Below are positions 58,326 to 64,000 of a stretch of 64,000 nt of DNA, one piece after another (positions within the stretch are counted from its first letter, which is position 1; the number at the start of each line of letters is the position of its first letter). The notes beneath the pieces are model-generated. The model searched no databases, had not been told where the DNA came from, and saw only the letters and a list, made by a program, of their open reading frames with translations. The DNA is taken from assembly GCA_051209155.1 (NCBI GenBank), contig JBPJGB010000004.1. One strand, given 5' to 3'. This stretch comes from Actomonas sp051209155. GTDB lineage: Bacteria > Verrucomicrobiota > Verrucomicrobiia > Opitutales > Opitutaceae. The translations under genes were made by a program, and so were the position numbers.

Positions 58326-58429
58326 GCCGCCAAAAGGCGCAGAAGACGCAGAAATTGGGACGCCGACTCCGCCGATGATCGGCCTGAATGATTAATGGTT
58401 TTTTTGCGCCTCTTGCGCCCTCTTGCGGC
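58326..58429. repeat. Inverted-terminal repeat element, copy F3
   Basis: Starts GCCGCCAAAAGGCGCAGAAG and ends TTGCGCCCTCTTGCGGC. It lies between cysN and cysQ inside the cys gene run, so it must be tolerated within the transcript. Confidence 0.72.
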
Positions 58430-58439
58430 TATCCACTAT

Positions 58440-58615
58440 CGGATCATTCCCGCTGCCACCGTTTGCTGGTGAGGCTGCCCGCGGGGCGCCCGCCACATCA
58501 GGTCCGTTGGACCGAGTCATTGAATGACTCGCCATCTCCGCGCTGTCGCGCTGCGTCATTTGAAACATTTCTTCGAAATGCATTTTCAAATTCAACGGAT
58601 CATTCCCGCTGCCAC
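58440..58615. mobile_element. Small element bounded by 20-bp direct repeats at the cysN 3' end
   Basis: CGGATCATTCCCGCTGCCAC occurs at 58440-58459 and again at 58596-58615. The second copy spans the last codons of cysN. The 136 bp between hold short hairpins (GAGTCATT-GAATGACTC, GGTCC-GTT-GGACC, CATTTC-TTC-GAAATG). The arrangement looks like an insertion that duplicated its target and left cysN intact. No transposase is inside, so it would be a non-autonomous element. Origin is inferred. Confidence 0.55.
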
Positions 58616-59860
58616 GGTCTCGTTGGAAAACTCATCCACCAGGATGACGGAGCCGGTGATGCGGTTCTTGCGGTAGGAGTCGTAGAAGAGGGGGGAGGAG
58701 GTGCGAAGGGTGACGCGGGCGATGTCGTTGAGGACGACGTTTTTGTCGTCCTCGATCTTGTGCAGGGTGTTCACGTCGACCTTGTAGTGGACCTCCTTCA
58801 CGATCGCGCGGCATTCCTTGCTGGTGTGGCGCAGGATGTATTTGCCGCGGGCAGTGAGACTCTTCTTTTCCGAGAACCAGCAGATCATCAGGTCGATGTC
58901 CTGGCCGACCGTCGGCTGGTTGTTGGGCTTGGCCAGCATGTCGCCGCGGGAGATGTCGATTTCGCGGTCAAGGGTGATCGCGACGGAGTGGGGCGAGAAG
59001 GCCTCCTCGAGTTCGCCCTCGTCGGCGTGGATGGCCTTGATCTTGGCGGCAAAGCCGGAGGGCAGCACGGTGACGTCGTCGCCCGGTTTGAAGACGCCGC
59101 TGGCGACGCGACCCGCGAAGCCGCGGAAGTCGTGCCACTCGTCGGAGTGGGGGCGGATGACGTATTGGACCGGGAAGCGCGGGTCGACGTGGTTGACGTC
59201 GGTGCCGATGTAGACGGTCTCGAGGTGATAGAGCAGGGACGGCCCCTGATACCACGGTGTGTTGGCCGATTTCTCGACCACGTTGTCACCGTGCAACGCG
59301 CTGATCGGAATGAAGGTGATCTCCGGGACATCGAGGCGGCTGGCGAAGTCCTTGTAGGCGGTGACGATGGCGTTGAACTTGGCCTCGTCCCACTCGATCA
59401 GGTCCATCTTGTTGACTGCGACGGTGATGTGCTTGATGCCGAGCAGGGAGGCGATGAAGGAGTGGCGGCAAGTCTGTTCGATGACGCCCTTGCGCGCATC
59501 GATGAGGATGATGGCCAGATTGGCGGTGGACGCGCCAGTGACCATGTTGCGGGTGTATTGGATGTGACCCGGCGTGTCGGAAATGATGAACTTGCGGCGC
59601 GGCGTGGCGAAGTAGCGGTAGGCCACATCGATGGTGATGCCCTGTTCGCGTTCGGCGCGCAGACCGTCGGTGAGGAGCGCGAGGTCAAGGTGCCCGTCGC
59701 CGCGTTGCTTGGAGGTGCGCTCAATGGAGTCGAGCTGATCCTCGAAGATCGTTTTGGTGTCATACATGAGCCGCCCGATGAGCGTGCTCTTCCCGTCGTC
59801 GACGGACCCCGCCGTGGTGAAGCGGAGCAATTCCATGGAGGTGTAGTCAGAAGCGGACAT
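58592..59860 (-). CDS. cysN: Sulfate adenylyltransferase subunit 1 (GTPase)
   Basis: 422 aa. GTP hydrolysis by CysN drives APS synthesis by CysD. G motifs: GSVDDGKSTLIGRLMYD near residue 17, DTPGHIQYTRNMVTGAS near residue 96 and NKMDL near residue 152. The EF-Tu-like beta domains follow. It is the short form, without a fused APS kinase, consistent with the separate cysC. It ends ETVAAGMIR, typical for CysN. Located 57 bp downstream of cysD. Confidence 0.96.
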   Translation of the reverse strand: MSASDYTSMELLRFTTAGSVDDGKSTLIGRLMYDTKTIFEDQLDSIERTSKQRGDGHLDLALLTDGLRAEREQGITIDVAYRYFATPRRKFIISDTPGHIQYTRNMVTGASTANLAIILIDARKGVIEQTCRHSFIASLLGIKHITVAVNKMDLIEWDEAKFNAIVTAYKDFASRLDVPEITFIPISALHGDNVVEKSANTPWYQGPSLLYHLETVYIGTDVNHVDPRFPVQYVIRPHSDEWHDFRGFAGRVASGVFKPGDDVTVLPSGFAAKIKAIHADEGELEEAFSPHSVAITLDREIDISRGDMLAKPNNQPTVGQDIDLMICWFSEKKSLTARGKYILRHTSKECRAIVKEVHYKVDVNTLHKIEDDKNVVLNDIARVTLRTSSPLFYDSYRKNRITGSVILVDEFSNETVAAGMIR

Positions 59861-59917
59861 ATTTGCCGAAAATTGATCGAATGAATGTGGGAAGCCGGAG
59901 TCGTGGAGGCAGGTGAA

Positions 59918-60823
59918 TTAAAAGTATCCGGCCTTCTTGCGGTCTTCCATGGCGGTGTCGCTGCGTTTGTCGTCGGCGCGGGTGCCGCGTTCGGTTTGAC
60001 GGGCGGCAGCGACTTCGGCAATGACGTCGTCGAGGGTGGCGGCGGGGGACTCGACCGCGCCGGTGCAGGTTGCGTCGCCGACGGTGCGGAAACGGACGCG
60101 GCGTGTTTCGACGACCTCATCGGCAGCGGGGGTGATGAAGTCGGTGACGGCGAGCAGCGTGCCGCCGCGTTGGATCACCTCACGCTCGTGGGTGAAGTAG
60201 ATCGAGGGCAGGGGAATTTCCTCCTGCTTGATGTATTGCCAGACGTCCATCTCCGTCCAGTTGGAGAGCGGGAACACGCGGAAGTGTTCACCAGGCGCCT
60301 TGCGGCCATTGAAGAGGTTCCAGAGCTCGGGGCGTTGGTTTTTGGGATCCCACTGACCGAATTCATCGCGGTGAGAAAAGAAGCGCTCCTTGGCGCGGGC
60401 CTTCTCCTCGTCGCGGCGGGCGCCGCCGAGGGCGCAGTCAAATTGATGCTCTTCGATAGCATCGAGCAGGGTGACCGTCTGCAGGGCGTTGCGGGATGCG
60501 TTAGGGCCTTTCTCTTCCTGAACCCGGCCCTCGTCGATGGACTTCTGCACCGAAGCCACGACCAGGTTGGCACCGATGTTTGCCACGAACTCGTCGCGAT
60601 AGGCGATCGTCTCAGCGAAGTTGTGCCCGGTGTCCACGTGCATCAGCGGAAACGGCATCTTCCCGGGCCAGAACGCCTTCTTGGCCAAATGGGCGACGAC
60701 AATCGAGTCCTTGCCGCCGGAGAAGAGCAGCACGGGCTTCTGGAACTGAGCCGCGGTCTCGCGCAGAATGAAAATCGCCTCGGATTCGAGATGGCGAAGG
60801 TGGTTTACCGAATAACTGGACAT
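59918..60823 (-). CDS. cysD: Sulfate adenylyltransferase subunit 2
   Basis: 301 aa. ATP sulfurylase catalytic subunit of the PP-loop superfamily: LLFSGGKDSIVVAHLAKKAF near residue 33, then FPLMHVDTGHNFAETIAYRDE, GGARRDEEKARAKERFFS and FPLSNWTEMDVWQYIKQEEIPLPSIYF. Full length. First gene of the cysD-cysN-cysQ-cysC unit. 532 bp of upstream DNA contains the candidate operator described next. Confidence 0.96.
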   Translation of the reverse strand: MSSYSVNHLRHLESEAIFILRETAAQFQKPVLLFSGGKDSIVVAHLAKKAFWPGKMPFPLMHVDTGHNFAETIAYRDEFVANIGANLVVASVQKSIDEGRVQEEKGPNASRNALQTVTLLDAIEEHQFDCALGGARRDEEKARAKERFFSHRDEFGQWDPKNQRPELWNLFNGRKAPGEHFRVFPLSNWTEMDVWQYIKQEEIPLPSIYFTHEREVIQRGGTLLAVTDFITPAADEVVETRRVRFRTVGDATCTGAVESPAATLDDVIAEVAAARQTERGTRADDKRSDTAMEDRKKAGYF

Positions 60824-61121
60824 TTGAAGAAGGAGCGTGTGTGGCGGGCTTTCGGCGCTGTATCGCGGCAGGAATACAAGGTGGGTAGAGGCCGGATTGG
60901 CCGTGAAACGAGCAAAAGAGAACGAATGGATAGCTCGGGAGTGTGAGGCGAGAACGGATCAGCGGGGGTGTCAATCCGTAAGGTTTAGTAAACAAGGTGA
61001 AATAGATAACAAGAGGCCAGGGAGGGGCGAGGCGCCGCAGTGCGGAGGCAATTGTCGACTCCGGGTCCTCAGAGAGCCCGTGACCTTGAGCAAAATTCCC
61101 TCCTTCCGCAGAAACTTACGT

Positions 61122-61166
61122 AGTTCAGTTCAAAATGAATTGAACAGGAACATGACCCTTGTTCAT
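61122..61166. promoter_or_regulatory. Cluster of GTTCA/TGAAC half-sites
   Basis: GTTCA at 61123 and 61128, then TGAAC at 61141 and TGTTCA at 61160 form overlapping inverted repeats: GTTCAA / TTGAAC with 6-bp spacer, and TGAACA / TGTTCA with 13 bp between. The site is about 300 bp before cysD and 190 bp before the GbsR gene, in the divergent gap. It may be an operator for either. The rest of the 532-bp gap shows no gene. Confidence 0.4.
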
Positions 61167-61307
61167 CGTCCGGACCATGGCACTCGGGAGATCCCCCGAT
61201 CCGAGCCCAGGCCGTTTCCCCCACGTGGGACGCGACCCGGCAAAGCCGTAGCTTGGTGCTGGTTCCCAGAGTATGGGATTCTAGGACCAGATCCGTTGCC
61301 TCAAGGC

Positions 61308-61400
61308 TAGCTCACCAGCGACCAACCCTCAGGTCATAGTGCAAAGTTCACCAGTTTGGAATCCCCAGTGACCAGCGACCAACTGCCAACTACCACCATC
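61308..61400. repeat. ACCAGCGACCAAC direct repeat
   Basis: The 13-mer ACCAGCGACCAAC occurs at 61314-61326 and 61371-61383, with other CCAG-type fragments between. It resembles the CCAGC block at 48393-48492. It covers the likely translation start of the GbsR gene. Confidence 0.7.
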
Positions 61401-61874
61401 AGCCTTTCGGAATTCGAGCGCGAGCTCATCGCCATCTTCGTGGACATGATGCAAACCTTGGGATTGCCGAAATCCTATGGTGAAATCTACGGCCTGCTTT
61501 ATGCCACCCCGGAACCACTCTGTTTTGCGGAAATTAACGAGCGGTTGTCTTTGAGCAAAGGCTCAGTCAGCGGCGGTCTGAAGGCGCTCAAGGAAATAGG
61601 TGCGGTGAAATTGGTATCCATTCCTGAAGACCGACGCGAACGCTACGAGCCGGAGTTGGAGCTCCGCAGATTGGTGCTGGCGTACATGCAAGACAGAATC
61701 CAACCGCAACTGGAGGCCAACGCCAACCGCATGGGACGATTGGATAAACTGCTTCAACAAACTCGATTTGATCTGGCCGACCGGAAAACCCTTCGGTCTA
61801 GGTTAAGCAAACTTGCCAAATGGCGTTACAAGGCAGCGGGGATTATTCCGTGGATTGCGCGGTTTCTCGGCTAA
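61356..61874 (+). CDS. GbsR/MarR-family winged-helix regulator
   Basis: 172 aa if started at the TTG at 61356; the GTG at 61368 is equally possible, and neither has a good ribosome binding site. Either way the first ten residues come from repeat DNA. The winged helix spans about residues 35-95, with LGLPKSYGEIYGLLYAT, FAEINERLSLSKGSVSGGLKALKEIGAVKLV and PEDRRERYEPE for the wing. The C-terminal helices would dimerise. Its position upstream of the aldolase and kinase genes suggests it controls them. Confidence 0.85.
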   Translation: MESPVTSDQLPTTTISLSEFERELIAIFVDMMQTLGLPKSYGEIYGLLYATPEPLCFAEINERLSLSKGSVSGGLKALKEIGAVKLVSIPEDRRERYEPELELRRLVLAYMQDRIQPQLEANANRMGRLDKLLQQTRFDLADRKTLRSRLSKLAKWRYKAAGIIPWIARFLG

Positions 61875-61922
61875 AAGAATGGAAATCCAAAACTAGGGGA
61901 ATTAACACTATAAGACCGATTC

Positions 61923-62774
61923 ATGAGTAATCTCACCTTGATCGAAGCTCTTGAGAGCGCATTAGCCCGGCAAAAAGCAGTGCTTTCCGTAAACATTTTC
62001 GACTACCAGTCGTTCCGTGCACTTGCGACCACGTTCGTCAATCTTCATGCGCCGGTGATCGCGCAGTGCTCAGCGCGTTTGTTTCGACAATATCGGCCGT
62101 CAGAGATAGTTGGATGGAAAAACAGTCTGAATCTCGAAGATGTTTGGCTTCATCTTGATCATTGTACGGATCTGTCGCTCATTGAAGCTTGCGCTCGTGC
62201 CGGCTTTGACTCGGTCATGTACGACGGCAGCGCGCAGTCGCTCACGTCCAATATACAGGCATCACAGCAAGCGGTTCGGCGCGTGCGCGAAGCCAACTGC
62301 AAATGTTTGATCGAATGTGAAATCGGTCACGTAAGGGGCATCGAAGACGGAGTTGGCTCCGATGCGCACCAAGATTCGGGCTTGATCGTGCCTGAAGTGT
62401 TGACTTTCTTTGAATCGGTGGCTCCCGACCTACTGGCAGTGGGATTCGGCAACATGCATGGTCACTACAAAGGGGACGAGGTCTTCGACCTCGATCTTGT
62501 TGAAGGTGTAGGTAAGGCCCTTGCGACGACGCCGTTGGTGCTCCACGGTGGCTCAGGAATGAATATGACTTTGGTCGAGCGCTTGGTTCAAAATGGGCAC
62601 TGCAAGATCAACATCAGCACGGATCTGAAAGTGAGGTGGATGAATTTGCTCGCGGATGGCGGGGTTTTGTCTCGTGGCGTCAAATCCCCGCTTGAGTTCA
62701 CCGAGATAGTTCAAAAAGAACTCGTCCACTTTTTTGACCAACTTCACCAAAAGTATGCTTCATGTTTGCTGTAA
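61923..62774 (+). CDS. Class II (zinc) fructose/tagatose-bisphosphate aldolase family protein
   Basis: 283 aa. Conserved features: LHLDHCTDLSLIEACARAGFDSVMYDGS near residue 76, IECEIGHVRGIEDGV, LAVGFGNMHGHYKG with a zinc His, PLVLHGGSGM and CKINISTDLKV. These match KbaY/GatY-type aldolases, which split a ketose bisphosphate to DHAP plus glyceraldehyde phosphate. With the FGGY kinase beside it, it should take a kinase-derived phosphosugar; the sugar is not identified. The kinase start lies inside its last codons. Confidence 0.85.
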   Translation: MSNLTLIEALESALARQKAVLSVNIFDYQSFRALATTFVNLHAPVIAQCSARLFRQYRPSEIVGWKNSLNLEDVWLHLDHCTDLSLIEACARAGFDSVMYDGSAQSLTSNIQASQQAVRRVREANCKCLIECEIGHVRGIEDGVGSDAHQDSGLIVPEVLTFFESVAPDLLAVGFGNMHGHYKGDEVFDLDLVEGVGKALATTPLVLHGGSGMNMTLVERLVQNGHCKINISTDLKVRWMNLLADGGVLSRGVKSPLEFTEIVQKELVHFFDQLHQKYASCLL

Positions 62775-64000
62775 TTAATTTGGGAATGAAAAGCATCCGG
62801 CTCTGCCTGCTGGATCACCGTCATCGCATCACTTTCAAGCGCGCATACCCGCTGAATTCAGTTATTTTCGGCGATGGCGTGGAGCAGGATGGTAACGAAT
62901 GGTGGCACCTAACCCAGATGCTCTTCCGCGATGCTGAGGCTTCGGGCTGCGAATTAGATGCCATTGAAGCTTTGACGGTATCCGCCTCTGCGTCTTGCCT
63001 AGCTTGTGTCGATGTCGATGGGTTGCCCTTGCGTCCGATTATTATGGTCAGCGATCGGCGACACCACGAGTGCAATGGCACAGAAAACGAGCCGATCATG
63101 CTGCAGCGGATCCGTTGGATTCAACGCCACGAGCCAGAGGTGTTCGTTGCCACACACCGATTTCTCGCCCCGAACGACTACATCATCCATCGACTAACAG
63201 GTATCGCATCGACGGATACGTTGAACGCTGAAAAGCTCGGCTACGATGTTCGCCATGGAGACTACGAGGTGTCCGAAGAGGCGATCCGCAGTCGCCTGCC
63301 AAAAGTTCAGTCGATGGGAGAGGTCGTGGGCACGATCAGCGCGTCCGCTGCGTTTGATCTTCGTTTAAAGCCATCTGTGGAGGTCGTTCTATCGAGTTAC
63401 GATGCCATCGTGTCGGTGCTCGGCAGCGGCGTGTCGGATGAAGGCGTGCTATGTGACGTCTCGGGCACCGTGACCTCAATTCGCCTGCAGACAGCCACTT
63501 CGGCACCGCACATCCAAGGGGCCGTTGTATCCCAAGCGATGCCGGAACTCGGATGCCATTATGTGGGCGGCAGCAACAATCTCGGCGGTGGTTTGATTGA
63601 GTGGCTGAAGTCGACTTTCTATCAACGCTCGCCGCACGTCTACGACATGATGCAATCCGATGCGCAAAGTGTAAGCGCGCGCGACAGTCGCATCATTTTT
63701 CTACCATACTTGCTGGGCGAGCGTGCTCCCATCTGGAATCCTGATGCGCGCGGTGTGTTTTTCGGCGTTGAGCGCATGCATTCGCGAAAACACTTTGTGC
63801 GAGCCACGCTCGAGGCGGCTGCGTATTCGGGGCGTACACTAATCGACGCTGTCAGTGAAGCGTATGGCAAACGCCCGACTAAGATCCGCCTAAGTGGTGG
63901 GCTCAGTCGCATGGAGATTTGCAATCGGATCAAGGCCGACATTTACGGCATGCCGCTCGAAATAGTTTCCGAGTTTGAAAGCACTGTGCTTGGTGCTTAT
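62762..64000 (+). CDS. FGGY-family carbohydrate kinase, 3' end cut by window
   Basis: 413 codons are visible, still open at the window edge. The start MFAVINLGMKSIRLCLLD is the N-terminal strand-loop of FGGY kinases; the ATG at 62762 overlaps the aldolase stop by 13 bp. Further motifs: LRPIIMVSDRRHHE, FLAPNDYIIHRLTG, SSYDAIVSVLGSG followed by CDVSGTVTSI, FLPYLLGERAPIWNPDARGVFFG and LSGGLSRMEICNRIKADIYG. It should phosphorylate a sugar or polyol with ATP for the aldolase next door. The substrate is not decidable. Confidence 0.87.
   Translation, partial: MFAVINLGMKSIRLCLLDHRHRITFKRAYPLNSVIFGDGVEQDGNEWWHLTQMLFRDAEASGCELDAIEALTVSASASCLACVDVDGLPLRPIIMVSDRRHHECNGTENEPIMLQRIRWIQRHEPEVFVATHRFLAPNDYIIHRLTGIASTDTLNAEKLGYDVRHGDYEVSEEAIRSRLPKVQSMGEVVGTISASAAFDLRLKPSVEVVLSSYDAIVSVLGSGVSDEGVLCDVSGTVTSIRLQTATSAPHIQGAVVSQAMPELGCHYVGGSNNLGGGLIEWLKSTFYQRSPHVYDMMQSDAQSVSARDSRIIFLPYLLGERAPIWNPDARGVFFGVERMHSRKHFVRATLEAAAYSGRTLIDAVSEAYGKRPTKIRLSGGLSRMEICNRIKADIYGMPLEIVSEFESTVLGAY

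Noticed and set aside
58392..58595. 67-codon frame starting MNLKMHFEEMFQMTQRDSAE
   Set aside because: It runs through hairpin repeats and element F3; more likely a translated repeat than a protein. A hit in other genomes as a conserved protein would change this.
60950..61010. Sigma-70 promoter for cysD (TTGACA on the minus strand)
   Set aside because: A good -35-like hexamer is present but no acceptable -10 box at 16-18 bp.

Overview
This window looks like chromosomal DNA of a high-GC member of the Verrucomicrobia, most likely an Opitutaceae-type bacterium. Three things point there: a double-length UvrA (1893 aa) of the kind found in the Chlamydiae/Verrucomicrobia branch, a 51-residue small basic protein I associate with those two phyla, and dense modular intergenic repeats. 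The lineage is inferred from protein character, not from a marker such as 16S rRNA, which is absent. I count about 60 protein genes and one tRNA, tRNA-Arg(CCG).

Layout. 0-10 kb: two tandem receiver-only response regulators, the giant uvrA, a DeoR regulator with a glycosyltransferase, a small membrane protein and lpdA. 10-22 kb: housekeeping genes (tRNA-Arg, DUF368/PopT-type lipid carrier protein, small basic protein, cutA, rpoZ, smpB, thrB, trmL, two Opp/Dpp ATPases, a lipid A-type acyltransferase, a sulfotransferase, serS, tilS). 22-36 kb: ftsH, an aminotransferase, a strikingly animal-like UDP-glucose dehydrogenase, an amidase, an AT-hook/HTH nucleoid-type protein, MoeB-rhodanese, manC, ruvX-truA-comF, accD and folC. 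37-41.4 kb: a porin / FMN-binding protein / PepSY / ApbE operon preceded by a Fur-box-like site. 41.4-42.2 kb: an 800-bp array of palindromic repeats. 42-49 kb: a DUF5069 gene, purA and guaB (the two IMP branch-point enzymes side by side), then menC, menE and a hotdog thioesterase. 49-52 kb: polX and gmd. 52.2-55.3 kb: an AT-rich island with a tyrosine recombinase, a partner gene of unknown function and C-tract repeats. 55.6-60.8 kb: a UDP-glucuronate epimerase, then the sulfate activation operon cysD-cysN-cysQ-cysC. 61-64 kb: a GbsR/MarR regulator, a class II aldolase and an FGGY sugar kinase cut off by the window edge.

How the genes fit together. manC, gmd, ugd and the GlcA epimerase supply nucleotide sugars for surface polysaccharide, and the glycosyltransferase, acyltransferase, sulfotransferase and DUF368 protein act on the envelope. 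The Cys genes make APS/PAPS, which the sulfotransferase could use. The porin-FMN-PepSY-ApbE genes look like one redox module: ApbE would attach FMN to its FMN-binding neighbour, possibly under iron control.

Least ordinary content: (1) the recombinase plus unknown partner next to two 49-bp repeats exactly 150 bp apart, each holding long C tracts around a GTTCTGT core; (2) a family of modular hairpin repeats in many gene gaps, one copy of which forms the C-terminus of MenE; (3) a 136-bp element at the 3' end of cysN bracketed by 20-bp direct repeats; and (4) repeat-derived sequence inside UvrA, including a 25-bp palindrome exactly at the junction of its two halves.
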